A DNA stretch of 64,000 nucleotides, from positions 1,178,001 to 1,242,000 of the forward strand of contig NZ_FNKO01000001.1 in assembly GCF_900100925.1 (NCBI RefSeq), read 5' to 3'. Positions 17,686 to 26,616 of this stretch are shown here, one piece after another; within the stretch, counting starts at the first letter, position 1; each line of letters begins with the position of its first letter. This stretch comes from Actinopolyspora saharensis. GTDB lineage: Bacteria > Actinomycetota > Actinomycetes > Mycobacteriales > Pseudonocardiaceae. Position numbers and translations under genes: made by a program. Under the pieces are notes generated by a model, which was given only the letters and a program-made list of their open reading frames with translations, ran no database searches and had not been told where the DNA came from.

Positions 17686-17795
17686 ACGCGGGGCCGGTCG
17701 TGGTCGGTGGAGGCGGGACGAACGAGAGCCTTTCGCGTCGTTACCCAACGCGGATTAGTATCCGGCGGACCGTATCGACAGTGATGGGAGTTTCC

Positions 17796-18890
17796 ATGCC
17801 CGTACCCGCCGGCCGTGCGATCGCCTCCGAGGTGACCGGACTCGGCCGGGAACGTCCCGGTCCGATGGCGGCCGTCGAGATCGCGCGCAAGATCACCGAG
17901 AACCTGCGGGAAGGGGTCACCGGACCGAGTGCCCAGGCGGCGGTGCGCGGGATCCGCAGGTTGCTCGGGGCCGAGGCGGTGGCCCTGGCCGATCTGACCG
18001 GAACTCTGGAACGAACCGGCAGGCTGGGGGAGGGGGACGAGGCCACGGGCCTGGTCGGTGAGGTGCTGCGCACCGAGGCCCGTCGTGGTCGTCCTCCGCT
18101 GGTCGCGCTTCCCCTCCGCGCGCAGGACGAGCTGGCCGGGGTGCTGCTGGTGCGCGGTCGGGTGCGGATCTCGGAGGTTCGCCAGGCGGCGAGCTGGGTC
18201 GAGGACTCCCTGGAGCGCGCCCGCCTGGAGTCCTCGGCGGAGCAGGCGGCGAGGTCCGAGCTGCGCGCCCTCCGCGCCGAGATCTCGCCGCACTTCGTGT
18301 ACAACGCGCTGACCGTGATCGGCTCGCTGGTCCGTTCCGACCCGGATCGCTCGCACGAGCTCATGCTCGACTTCGCCGAGTTCATCCGCTACGGACTGGC
18401 CCGTCACCGGGAGTACACCACCGTCTCCGACGAGTTCCACGCGGTGGAGACCTACCTGGCCCTGCAACGCGCCGTGCTGGGGGACCGGCTGCGCGTGCGG
18501 ATCCGGGTCGCCCCCGACGTGCTGGCGGTGACCCTGCCGTACCTGGTGCTGCAGCCCCTGGTGGAGAACGCGGTGCGGCACGGTGTGGAGCCGGGGGTCG
18601 GTGGTGATGCGCGGAGCACCGGTCTCGTGCAGGTCTCCGGGGAGGCCTCCTCCGAGGGGGACCTGGTGATCAGCGTGGAGGACGACGGAGCGGGGATGGA
18701 TCCGAGCCGGGCCGAGGAGATCCTGGCCGGGAAGGGAACCGGGGACAGCGTCGGCTTGAGCAATGTGGACCGCAGGCTGCGTGCGGTCTACGGCGCCTGG
18801 TACGGCCTGGTCGTCGAGACGGCTCCGGGGGCGGGCACGCGGGTCCTCGTCCGGATCCCCATGTTCCAGCCGGGGGTGGTGTCGCGATGA
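17796..18890 (+). CDS. LytS-type sensor histidine kinase
   Basis: A 364-residue kinase of the LytS/YehU class. A GAF-like region covers about residues 30-130. The phosphoacceptor block EISPHFVYNALTVIGSL has His166, and the ATPase motifs LPYLVLQPLVENAVRHG and VEDDGAGM follow, then GLSNVDRRLRAVYG. No transmembrane helix is evident, so sensing may be cytoplasmic. ATG 17796 has GGGAG six bases upstream; ATG 17784 is an alternative. It overlaps the response regulator gene by ATGA and is part of a four-gene unit with a symporter. Confidence 0.88.
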   Translation: MPVPAGRAIASEVTGLGRERPGPMAAVEIARKITENLREGVTGPSAQAAVRGIRRLLGAEAVALADLTGTLERTGRLGEGDEATGLVGEVLRTEARRGRPPLVALPLRAQDELAGVLLVRGRVRISEVRQAASWVEDSLERARLESSAEQAARSELRALRAEISPHFVYNALTVIGSLVRSDPDRSHELMLDFAEFIRYGLARHREYTTVSDEFHAVETYLALQRAVLGDRLRVRIRVAPDVLAVTLPYLVLQPLVENAVRHGVEPGVGGDARSTGLVQVSGEASSEGDLVISVEDDGAGMDPSRAEEILAGKGTGDSVGLSNVDRRLRAVYGAWYGLVVETAPGAGTRVLVRIPMFQPGVVSR

Positions 18891-19678
18891 CAGGGACGCT
18901 GCGGGTGCTGGCCGTGGACGACGTGCGCCCCGCTCTCGACGAGCTGCGCCGACTGCTGAACGAGGCCTCCGAAGTGGACGAGGTGGTCGGGGTGGAAGAT
19001 CCCCGGGAGGCGTTGAGGTTGCTCCGCGGTGAGCGCTTCGACGCCGTGTTCCTCGACATCTCGATGCCGGGGCTGGGCGGGGTCGAGCTCGGTTCCTCGC
19101 TGGCCGGGCTCGACGCGCCCCCGGTGGTGGTTTTCGTGACGGCCTACGACGGCTACGCCGTCACCGCCTACGACATCGGGGCGGTCGACTACCTGCTCAA
19201 GCCGGTTCGCGCGGAGCGCCTCGCCGCGGCCCTGGGCAAGGTGACCAAGATGGTCGCGGCCAGCACGCTGCCCACGAGTACGGGCACCGCGGGGAACTCG
19301 TCCGGGGCGATGGCCGTCGTGCCGGTGGAGGAGGCGGGCCGGACCAGGTACGTGCGACGCAGCGAGGTGCGGTTCGTCTCGGCCGACGGGGACTACGTGC
19401 GGCTGCACGCCCCCTCCGGCGCCCACGTGGTCCGCATGCCCATCTCCCGGCTGGAGGAGCACTGGCAGGGTCACGGTTTCGTGCGGGTGCACCGCAGCTT
19501 TCTCGTGGCGCTGCACGCGGTGCGCGAGCTGCGCAGCGACTCGACGGGAGGGCTCGTGGCGCACACCGAGCTCGGCGACGTCCCGGTCAGCAGGCGACAC
19601 GCGCGTGAGCTGCGCGAGTCGTTGCTGCGGTACGCGCGCAGCACGGAGCCGGAGCAGGTGAGGTGGGGACTCCGATGA
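18887..19678 (+). CDS. LytTR-family response regulator
   Basis: A 263-residue response regulator. The receiver domain (about 1-120) has D11-D12, the phosphorylated Asp57 in FLDISMPG, and the switch lysine in YLLKPV. The C-terminal LytTR DNA-binding domain runs from about residue 160 (YVRRSEVRFVSADGDYVRLH, then HRSFLVALHAVREL). It is the partner of the LytS kinase that overlaps it and probably controls the symporter behind it, as in BtsSR-type systems. The downstream gene starts in its stop codon. Confidence 0.9.
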   Translation: MTGTLRVLAVDDVRPALDELRRLLNEASEVDEVVGVEDPREALRLLRGERFDAVFLDISMPGLGGVELGSSLAGLDAPPVVVFVTAYDGYAVTAYDIGAVDYLLKPVRAERLAAALGKVTKMVAASTLPTSTGTAGNSSGAMAVVPVEEAGRTRYVRRSEVRFVSADGDYVRLHAPSGAHVVRMPISRLEEHWQGHGFVRVHRSFLVALHAVRELRSDSTGGLVAHTELGDVPVSRRHARELRESLLRYARSTEPEQVRWGLR

Positions 19679-20025
19679 GCGGCGGCAGGCGAACAGTGGT
19701 GATGAGCCCGCAGACGCGGCAGGCCCGTCACCGGGGCGGACCGCGCAGACCGCGCAGGATGCCGCGACTGGAGACCGCCGAGCTGGAGCGGGCCCGTGCG
19801 CTGCGTCGTGCGCAGCTCACGCGCGGGCTGCCCACGCTGGGGGCGCTGTTCGCGCTCGTGTTCGGGATGCCGCTCGCGTTGAACGCGCTGCCCGTGCTGG
19901 ACGAGATCCGCGTGGTGGGGGTTCCGCTGTCCTGGGTGATGCTGGTGCTGGTTCCCTTCCCCGTGATGAGCCTGCTGACGCTGCGGCAGCTGAGACGGGC
20001 GGAGACGCTGGAGAGGATCCGATGA
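19675..20025 (+). CDS. Small membrane protein, DUF485-like partner of the symporter
   Basis: A 116-residue protein with a basic, Arg-rich N-terminus (about 45 residues) and two predicted transmembrane helices (GLPTLGALFALVFGMPLAL and VGVPLSWVMLVLVPFPVMSL). Position and topology match the DUF485 proteins found before actinobacterial acetate/monocarboxylate symporters, but sequence support is weak. ATGA overlaps join it to both the response regulator and the symporter. Confidence 0.7.
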   Translation: MSGGRRTVVMSPQTRQARHRGGPRRPRRMPRLETAELERARALRRAQLTRGLPTLGALFALVFGMPLALNALPVLDEIRVVGVPLSWVMLVLVPFPVMSLLTLRQLRRAETLERIR

Positions 20026-21713
20026 CGGCGTTTCTCGCCGTGACCCCCGTGGTGCTGCTGACCCTGTTCATCGGGCTGCGCGGGATGGCCACGATGCGCA
20101 CCACCTCCGACTTCCTCGTGGCCTCGCGCGGGATGTCGCCGCTGGTGAACTCGGCCGCGGTCTCCGGGGAGTACCTCTCGGCGGCCTCGTTCCTCGGGGT
20201 CGCCGGGATGATGGTCAAGGACGGCGTGGGGGCCCTGTGGTACCCGGTGGGGTTCACGGCCGGGTACGTGGCGATGCTGGTGCTGGTGGCCGCTCCGCTG
20301 CGTCGCTCGGGGGCGCTGACGGTTCCCGACTTCGCCGAGGCGAGGTTGGGTTCGCCCGCGCTGCGCAGGTTGACGGCGGTCGTGGTGCTGATCATCGCGG
20401 TGCTGTACCTGGTTCCCCAGTTCCGCACCGCGGGGCTGGTGCTCAGCGTTGTCGGCGGCACCCGCTACTGGGTGGGGGTGGTGATCGCCGGGGCGGTGAT
20501 CAGCATCGCCCTCGCTCTGGGCGGGATGCGCGCCGCCACCTACGTGCAGGCCTTCCAGTTCTGCCTGAAGCTGGTCCTGTTCGCCGTTCCCGCCGTCTGG
20601 CTGCTCGTGAGCGCCGGAGCGCAGCTGCGGGAGGAGGCGGTGCACCCCGTGGAGTTCACCCACTTCGAGGAGCGGACTCGGGTGGAGTTCCGGATCGGGG
20701 TGACGCTGCGGATCACCGAGCCGGTCCGGGTGCGGGCGCGGGACGGCCACGCGGAACTGCTGCGTCCCGGTGAGCACCGCATGGAGGCGGGCCGGAGCCT
20801 GGCCTTTCCCGCGGGAGCGGCCGTCCCCCGGGTGGTGGGCGTCTCCCCGCCGGCGGGGCAGCAGTGGCAGCGGCCGCTGCTGGACGTCGCCGACGCGGGG
20901 CACCCGCTGTTCGGGACCTGGGCGGTGTTGGTCGCGACCGTGTGCGGAACGATGGGGCTGCCGCACGTGCTGGTCCGCTTCCACACCAATCCGGACGGTG
21001 CGGCGGCGCGTCGGACGGCGGCGCTGACGGTGGGGCTGCTGAGCCTGTTCTACCTGTTCCCGGGCATCTACGGGGCGCTGGGCAAGGTGCTGCTGCCCGA
21101 GCTGTACCTGTCCGGCACCGCGGACACCGCGGTGGTCGAGCTCCCGGCGCGGGTGGACGGTGGTTGGGTCGGCACGCTGTTCACCGTGCTGCTGACCTCG
21201 GGATCGTTCGCGGCGTTCCTGGCCACCTCGCTGGGATTGCTGCTGGTGGTGTCGGGCGCCATTTCGCACGATCTCGCGGCCGGGGGGCTGAACAGGTTGC
21301 GGGGGACGGCGCTGCTCGCCGCGGCAGCGGTGATCCTCCTGTCGGTGCCCGCCGTGTTCCTGGAGGCGAACATCCTGGTCACGTGGGCGTTCACGGTCGC
21401 GGCCGCGACGTTCTGCCCGCTGCTGGTGCTGGGGATCTGGTGGTCGCGCCTGACTGTCGAGGGGGCGGTGAGCGGTGTCCTGGTGGGACTGCTCGGCTCC
21501 TCGGCGGGGATCGCGGTCACCCTGTTCGGCCCACCGCTGGACGGCTGGCCCGCCGTGCTGACGGCGCAACCGGCTCCGTGGTCGGTGCCGCTGGCCTTCG
21601 GCACGATGCTGCTGGTCTCGCTGCGCACCCGTGCTCCCTCGTGGGCGAGCACCGAGATGCTGCGGTTGCACCTGGACGAGGAGCAGCCCGCGCGGCGGGT
21701 GCGGCAGCGTTGA
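20022..21713 (+). CDS. Sodium:solute symporter (SSS family, ActP/MctC-like)
   Basis: A 563-residue transporter of the SSS family. Signature stretches are SDFLVASRGMSPLVNSAAVSGEYLSAASFLG, the LYLVPQFRTAGLVLS helix and GLPHVLVRFHTNPDG. A hydrophilic loop of about 90 residues (roughly 200-290) after the sixth helix is typical of actinobacterial acetate or monocarboxylate symporters. The likely substrate is a short organic acid such as acetate, propionate or pyruvate. The overlap with the small membrane protein and upstream LytS/LytTR genes suggests substrate-induced expression. Confidence 0.88.
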   Translation: MTAFLAVTPVVLLTLFIGLRGMATMRTTSDFLVASRGMSPLVNSAAVSGEYLSAASFLGVAGMMVKDGVGALWYPVGFTAGYVAMLVLVAAPLRRSGALTVPDFAEARLGSPALRRLTAVVVLIIAVLYLVPQFRTAGLVLSVVGGTRYWVGVVIAGAVISIALALGGMRAATYVQAFQFCLKLVLFAVPAVWLLVSAGAQLREEAVHPVEFTHFEERTRVEFRIGVTLRITEPVRVRARDGHAELLRPGEHRMEAGRSLAFPAGAAVPRVVGVSPPAGQQWQRPLLDVADAGHPLFGTWAVLVATVCGTMGLPHVLVRFHTNPDGAAARRTAALTVGLLSLFYLFPGIYGALGKVLLPELYLSGTADTAVVELPARVDGGWVGTLFTVLLTSGSFAAFLATSLGLLLVVSGAISHDLAAGGLNRLRGTALLAAAAVILLSVPAVFLEANILVTWAFTVAAATFCPLLVLGIWWSRLTVEGAVSGVLVGLLGSSAGIAVTLFGPPLDGWPAVLTAQPAPWSVPLAFGTMLLVSLRTRAPSWASTEMLRLHLDEEQPARRVRQR

Positions 21714-21721
21714 CAGGACGG

Positions 21722-21800
21722 CCGGGTTCGCCGCGGCAGCCGTGCGCGCCGCCCGGCGCGGTGGAGCCGCTTTCACGCGAGGACTCCACCGCGAACCCGG
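21722..21800. terminator. Nested hairpin between convergent genes
   Basis: CCGGGTTCG (21722-21730) pairs with CGAACCCGG (21792-21800). An inner stem pairs CGCGGTGGAG (21757-21766) with CTCCACCGCG (21784-21793). It separates the symporter from the leftward dioxygenase gene. Confidence 0.55.
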
Positions 21801-21804
21801 TGCG

Positions 21805-22683
21805 TCACCGCGATCCGGACTCCGGCAACCCCTCGGGCGGGGGCGTGGCCGCGGGGTCGATGCCGAGCACCACGGTGCCCCGCACGGTTTCCCGCGGGTA
21901 CCACGGCGGTGTCCTGCCCAGCTCGAGCTGGGTCATCGGACCCTCATCGTCCGTGGTGTAGAGCAGGTCCTGCTCGTTGGTGGTGCGGGGGATGGTGTTG
22001 TCCGAGTAGGGGGAGGTGCGGGCGAGCCGCTCGTTGAACTCGGCGGGGAAGTACAACTGGCCCGTGTGCGAGGTGTGGCCGCCCTCCCAGGTGCCGTCCT
22101 CCCGGTGCCCGCCGGTGATCGTCTTCACGTGGATGTGGACGGTCCTGCCGCGGTACCAGCCGGGGACGACGCTGCGGAAGCCTGCGACTCCGCGGTGGTC
22201 GGTGAGCTGGACACCGCGGAGCCAGGTGGTGTCGTCGGTGGGTTCGGCGTGCCCGCTCTCGTCCAGCGGAGGGAGCTGCCCGTCGTCGTACTCGGTGTAG
22301 GAGGAGTACACCCCGGAGGCGTCGCAGTGCCAGACGTCGACGGCGATGTCCTTCAGCGGCAGGCAGCTCGTGGCGTCGACCACGACGATGTCCAGCAGCA
22401 GCCCGATTCCCTGCCGGTCCTCGGTGATGTCGCGGCGCAGGATGCGGTAGTCCAGGTAGTAGGGACCTTCCATCTGCTCCGGGGCGAGCACGCAGGAGGG
22501 CGTGATCGCCCCGGAGTCGTTTCGGCCGGTCGCCGCTGTGGCGGGGACGCCGAGCCCGGCCACGGCGGTTCCGAGGCCGAGTCCGCCGAAGGCGGCCAGC
22601 ACACCGCGTCGGGTGGTGCCGTGCTGGTCCGGCGAACCGTTGGAGGCCGGGTCGGTGTTTTCCGCGGACTGGTGTTCGGTCAT
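21805..22683 (-). CDS. Tat-exported intradiol ring-cleavage dioxygenase-like protein
   Basis: A 292-residue protein of the intradiol dioxygenase family (protocatechuate 3,4-dioxygenase-like fold). The N-terminus has a twin-arginine signal, TTRRGVLAAFGGLGLGTAVAG, with a cleavage-like PATAA. Fe(III) ligand candidates are Tyr in GPYYLD, Tyr in GWYRGRTVHIHVK and its two His. VWHCDASGVYSSY is also typical. Secreted members act on catechols outside the cell, perhaps lignin- or humus-derived. The ATG at 22683 gives a complete Tat signal. No other aromatic degradation gene is present. Confidence 0.88.
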   Translation of the reverse strand: MTEHQSAENTDPASNGSPDQHGTTRRGVLAAFGGLGLGTAVAGLGVPATAATGRNDSGAITPSCVLAPEQMEGPYYLDYRILRRDITEDRQGIGLLLDIVVVDATSCLPLKDIAVDVWHCDASGVYSSYTEYDDGQLPPLDESGHAEPTDDTTWLRGVQLTDHRGVAGFRSVVPGWYRGRTVHIHVKTITGGHREDGTWEGGHTSHTGQLYFPAEFNERLARTSPYSDNTIPRTTNEQDLLYTTDDEGPMTQLELGRTPPWYPRETVRGTVVLGIDPAATPPPEGLPESGSR

Positions 22684-22871
22684 GTGCGCGAAGTTAGGTG
22701 GACGTGGCGGAGAGGTACATGCCCGGCGGACCACAATTTCACGAAGTCACCGCTCGGGTGGCGTCGGCAGTCGCCGGGAGGGGCTCGTCCCGGCGGTGCC
22801 CGCGCGCCGGGTTCCGCCCGGAACGCCGGAAAGCCCGGCCACGTGGGCTGTTTTCCGCCCCAGGTGGCGCT

Positions 22872-23831
22872 TCAGGCCGGGTGGAACCAGGTCAGGGGGC
22901 CTCGCCGCGCGTCTGCGCCGCGGCGGCCGCGAACGGCCTCGGCCAGCAGGGACAGCGGACTCCCGGCTCCCCGCGCTGATCTCAGTGGAGTGAAGTAGCG
23001 TTCGACCAGCCTGATCCAGAGTTCTTTGCTCGGGGTGAAGTGCAGGTGCAGCCCGGCGTGCTGTTCCTGCCACCGGCGGATCGCCTCGATCTTGCGCGTT
23101 CCGTGACCGTGACAGATCAGATGAATGTCGTGCGGGCCGAAGGCGCGGTGCTCCAGACTGCGCAGGAATCCGATGAGGTCTCCCGCGCTGTCCGAGTCAC
23201 CGTGGCGGGACAGCTGCGCCGCTAACTCGGCGCGCAGGGCCGAGTCCTCGCCACCCGGGGCCGGGGAGAACACTCTGCCCGCCCCGTTCTCGGGATCGTC
23301 GCTTTCGTCGACCGCCACGGCCATGATGGATTCGGGCGGGGCGAGGTACAACGCCGCCCACTGATCGCCCTGCCCGGGGCCGGTCGGATCCGCGCTCGTC
23401 GTGTCGGTCGTGATGCCCATCCGGTGCAGGACCCGCATCACCGAGGAGGGCGACACCCCGGCGCGGTCCGCCAGCGAGCGCTTGGTCCAGCGGGAACCGT
23501 TGGGTGGGCGTTCGGTCAGCACGGCCTCCAGCACGGTCTGCACCCGGTCGTCGGACAGCGAGCGCGGGGCTCCCGAGCGCGGGAGATCCCGGAGCGCGGT
23601 GAGGCGCCCCCGCAGGAAGCGCTTTCGCCACTTGCCGACCGACTGCGGGGACACCCCGAGTTCGCGGGCGACGGCGACGTTGGTCCACCCGCGGGCGCAG
23701 GCCAGGATGATGCGGCAGCGCAGCACCACGGCCTGCGAGGTGGAGGGGAGCCGGATCCAGCGCATCAGCTCGTCCCGCTCCTGCTCCGAGAGGGTGAGCG
23801 GTTTCTTCGAGCAGGGTGAGTCCATGCTCAT
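22872..23831 (-). CDS. IS630-type transposase with an altered DDE triad
   Basis: A 319-residue protein. The N-terminal helix-turn-helix pair (ARGWTNVAVARELGVSPQSV, then KRSLADRAGVSPSSVMRVLHR) and C-terminal HFTPSKELWIRLVERYF are those of IS630/Tc1 transposases. The first acid D175-E176 and the last, Glu277, are kept. The second Asp, normally in LVxDNxxTHK, is His241 in LICHGHGTRK. The region between the first two catalytic positions is also divergent. The reading frame is intact despite this. I found no terminal inverted repeats or TA duplication. It is either decaying or a domesticated DNA-binding protein. ATG 23831 was chosen; ATG 23825 is close. Confidence 0.8.
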   Translation of the reverse strand: MSMDSPCSKKPLTLSEQERDELMRWIRLPSTSQAVVLRCRIILACARGWTNVAVARELGVSPQSVGKWRKRFLRGRLTALRDLPRSGAPRSLSDDRVQTVLEAVLTERPPNGSRWTKRSLADRAGVSPSSVMRVLHRMGITTDTTSADPTGPGQGDQWAALYLAPPESIMAVAVDESDDPENGAGRVFSPAPGGEDSALRAELAAQLSRHGDSDSAGDLIGFLRSLEHRAFGPHDIHLICHGHGTRKIEAIRRWQEQHAGLHLHFTPSKELWIRLVERYFTPLRSARGAGSPLSLLAEAVRGRRGADARRGPLTWFHPA

Positions 23832-23898
23832 ACTCTGGCCCAGTCCACCCCGCCTTCCACAAGATCGGATGTTGTTTTCCACTCCCGGCCCGACAACC

Positions 23899-23940
23899 GG
23901 GCCCGTCGGCGTTCACCCCGGGGTGAACGCCGACGGGCCC
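23899..23940. terminator. 42-base perfect palindrome, probable terminator
   Basis: Bases 23899-23940 form a perfect 21+21 palindrome with no loop base, beginning GGGCCCGTCGGCGTTCACCC. It lies about 100 bases after the MetE-like gene and before the transposase gene, both leftward. It could be a terminator or a protein-binding or mobile-element palindrome. Confidence 0.6.
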
Positions 23941-24043
23941 ACGCACGTGGGCGCTCCGGTGGGTGTCCGCAACGTCGCCGGGAACCGGCGCACCCGGGCG
24001 CGCGGGCGGTGCTCGAGCGGTCGTGCCGTGTTCCGCCGCGCGC

Positions 24044-25255
24044 TCAGGACCACAGGCGTTCGGTGGCCAGCTCGGCTCCCTGCTTCAGCGACTCGAGCTT
24101 CGCCCACGCGATCTGCGGGTGGAGCCTGCCGCCCAGGCCGCAGTCGGTGGAGGCGACGACGTGCTCCCGCCCGACGCACTCCGCGAAGTTCACGATCCGG
24201 TCGGCGACGAGCTCCGGGTGCTCGACCACGTTAGTGGCGTGGCTGACCACCCCGGGAAGCAGCAGCTTGTCGTCCGGCAGAGCGACGTCGCGCCAGACCT
24301 TCCACTCGTGCTCGTGGCGGGCGTTGCCCGCTTCGAAGGCGTAGGCCTGCACGTCGATGGACAGCAGGACGTCGACGAGGTCGCTCATGGGCAGATCGGT
24401 GACGTGGGGGCCGTGCCAGCTGCCCCAGCACAGGTGGAAGCGGATGCGGTCCTTGGGCAGGTCCCGGATCGCGTAGTTCAGCGCCTCGACCCTGCTCATG
24501 GTGAACCGCTTGTAGGCCTCCACCGAGGGGGCCGGGTTGACCTGGTCCCAGTTCTCCGCGATGGCCGGGTCGTCGAGTTGCAGGATCAGCCCCGCGTCGA
24601 TGATGGCCTTGTACTCCTCCCGCATGGCATCGGCGCAGGCGTAGAGGAACTCCTCCTCGTCGTCGTAGTACTCGTTGCCGATGCGGGAGCAGCTGGCCGG
24701 CGCGATCGAGGTCATGAACCCCTCCTCGAGCCCGGCCGCGTCCAGGGCCTTCTTGAACCTGGCTATGTCCGCGTTGATCGCCTCGTGGCCCACGTACTTC
24801 AGCGGGCCCCGGCAGACGGGGAAGTTCGACGGCCCCTTGCCCGCGAACACTCCCGAGGTGGGATCGGAGTAGGCCTCGGCGAAACGCACCCGGTCGCGCC
24901 GGTTGGCGAAACTGTTCAGCGCTATGTCGCCGAATTTCGAGGTGCCGTGTTTGATGTCGAACAGCGAGGTGTCCCGCAGTTCCAGCCCGCCGAGGCGTTG
25001 GAAGGAGTAGGACCACCAGGCCCCGTAGTCGACCTGCTGGCTCATCGACTTGCCGAACTCGCCGTCGCCGACGAAGTCCAAGCCGATTCCGCGCTGCTTC
25101 TCGACCAGGTCGTTGGTGGCTTGCTCCGCTCCGGCGCGGTACTCGTCCTGTCCGACGTCTCCCGCCTCGTACTTCCGGTTGAGCTCGAGCAGTTCGTCGG
25201 GTCGGGGGAGGCTGCCCACCTGGGTGGTCAGAATACGGTCGGTGCTCGAACGCAC
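24044..25255 (-). CDS. MetE-core (cobalamin-independent methionine synthase-like) protein
   Basis: A 403-residue protein of the MetE C-terminal barrel family, lacking the N-terminal half of full-length MetE. Zinc-ligand motifs are present: FHLCWG (His and Cys), AYAFEAGN (Glu) and STDCGLGGR (Cys). The start TTQVGSLPRP is typical. Core-MetE proteins transfer methyl groups to a thiol; the family also holds epoxyalkane:coenzyme M transferases, so the methyl donor and acceptor are open. GTG 25255 has GGAGGAAAGG upstream. It diverges from the ferritin/VIT gene. Confidence 0.8.
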   Translation of the reverse strand: MRSSTDRILTTQVGSLPRPDELLELNRKYEAGDVGQDEYRAGAEQATNDLVEKQRGIGLDFVGDGEFGKSMSQQVDYGAWWSYSFQRLGGLELRDTSLFDIKHGTSKFGDIALNSFANRRDRVRFAEAYSDPTSGVFAGKGPSNFPVCRGPLKYVGHEAINADIARFKKALDAAGLEEGFMTSIAPASCSRIGNEYYDDEEEFLYACADAMREEYKAIIDAGLILQLDDPAIAENWDQVNPAPSVEAYKRFTMSRVEALNYAIRDLPKDRIRFHLCWGSWHGPHVTDLPMSDLVDVLLSIDVQAYAFEAGNARHEHEWKVWRDVALPDDKLLLPGVVSHATNVVEHPELVADRIVNFAECVGREHVVASTDCGLGGRLHPQIAWAKLESLKQGAELATERLWS

Positions 25256-25461
25256 GGTTGTTGGTCCTTTCCTCCGGCTGACGTACGGATGGCATGCTTG
25301 TCCCCAGTGCCGAAAATGGCAAACATCGCAGGTCAAACTGGCGATCTCGCCGTCGAGGAGCCGGTGCCGCGGTGTGGTGGTCTTCGAGGAACTTCCGGTC
25401 CGGACCACAAGTGAACCTCGGTGCGCAGGCGTGCCTTCCGGCGCGGTGCGATCCTCGGAGC

Positions 25462-26556
25462 GTGGCCGACCGAAGTTCTTCCGGACGTTCTCGCCGGCGG
25501 AGGGGCAAGCTCCGCGCCTGGCGCAAGAAGCTGGCCGATGAACAGGCGGAATCGACCGTGTACCGCGAACTGGCCGCCCGCAGGCAGGGGGAGGAGCGGG
25601 AGATCCTGCTGGAGCTGTCCGAGGCCGAGCAGCGTCACGCCGACCACTGGAGAAAACTGCTCGGCCCGGAGGCGGAAAAGCCGCGCAGGGCCACTTTGCG
25701 CATGCGTTCGCTGGCCTTTCTCGCGCGCCGGTTCGGGTGGATCTTCGTGCTGGCTCTCGTGCAGCGCGCCGAAGCCCGTTCGGATTATGATTTCGCCGAG
25801 GACGCCACCGCCTCGATGGCCGCGGACGAACGCATCCACGGGGAAGTGGTGCGCGGGCTGGCCGCACGGGGACGGGCCCGGATGTCCGGAACGCTGCGGG
25901 CCGCGGTGTTCGGGATCAACGACGGTCTGGTGAGCAACTTCGCGCTCGTGCTCGGCGTGATCGGGGGCGGAGCCGGAACCGGGGTGGTGCTGCTGGCCGG
26001 GTTGTCCGGGCTGCTGGCAGGCGCGCTGTCCATGGCTGCAGGCGAGTACGTCTCGGTGAGCTCGCAGCGCGAGCTGCTCGCCGCCGCCGAGCCGGACGAG
26101 CGGGCGCACAGCTCGGTGCCTTATCTGGACGTGGACGCCAACGAACTGGCCCTGGTGTACCGGGCCCGCGGGATGTCGGCGGAGCAGGCGCGACAGCGCG
26201 CCGACGCGGTGCTGCGGCGCGCTCCCACCGCCGCTCTCCCCGCCGAGCCGGGTGGCACTCAGGAGGGGGAGGTCGTCGGCAGCGCGCTCGGGGCGGCCAC
26301 GTCGAGCTTCCTCGCCTTCGGACTCGGCGCTCTGCTGCCGGTCCTGCCGTTCCTCGCGGGGGCGGACGGGGCGAGCGCGGTGGCCGTGGCCGGGGCGCTG
26401 AGCGGGCTCGCCCTGCTGGGGACCGGCTCCACCGTGGGGGTGCTGTCCGGGGGATACCCGCTGCCGCGTGCCGCGCGCCAGTTGGCCATCGGAACGAGCG
26501 CCGCGTTGTTGACCTATCTGCTGGGGGTGCTGTTCGGGGTGTCGGGGGCGGGCTGA
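25462..26556 (+). CDS. Ferritin-like/VIT1-CCC1 metal transporter
   Basis: A 364-residue protein joining a ferritin-like helical domain (about 15-125: STVYRELAARRQGEEREILL, then EAEQRHADHW) to a VIT1/CCC1 transporter domain (from about 140: AAVFGINDGLVSNFALVLG, then GALSMAAGEYVSVSSQREL). Members move Fe(II) or Mn(II) out of the cytosol, and the ferritin-like part may bind iron. The E-x-x-H pairs in the N-terminal domain are visible. GTG 25462 lies behind CGGAG. Five transmembrane helices are expected. No Fur- or DtxR-type box was identified. Confidence 0.88.
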   Translation: MADRSSSGRSRRRRGKLRAWRKKLADEQAESTVYRELAARRQGEEREILLELSEAEQRHADHWRKLLGPEAEKPRRATLRMRSLAFLARRFGWIFVLALVQRAEARSDYDFAEDATASMAADERIHGEVVRGLAARGRARMSGTLRAAVFGINDGLVSNFALVLGVIGGGAGTGVVLLAGLSGLLAGALSMAAGEYVSVSSQRELLAAAEPDERAHSSVPYLDVDANELALVYRARGMSAEQARQRADAVLRRAPTAALPAEPGGTQEGEVVGSALGAATSSFLAFGLGALLPVLPFLAGADGASAVAVAGALSGLALLGTGSTVGVLSGGYPLPRAARQLAIGTSAALLTYLLGVLFGVSGAG

Positions 26557-26616
26557 ACTCCTCGTCCGCGTGCGGAGCTCCCGGAAGTTGGGCCCGCCCC
26601 CGCGCTCGGTGGCGGG

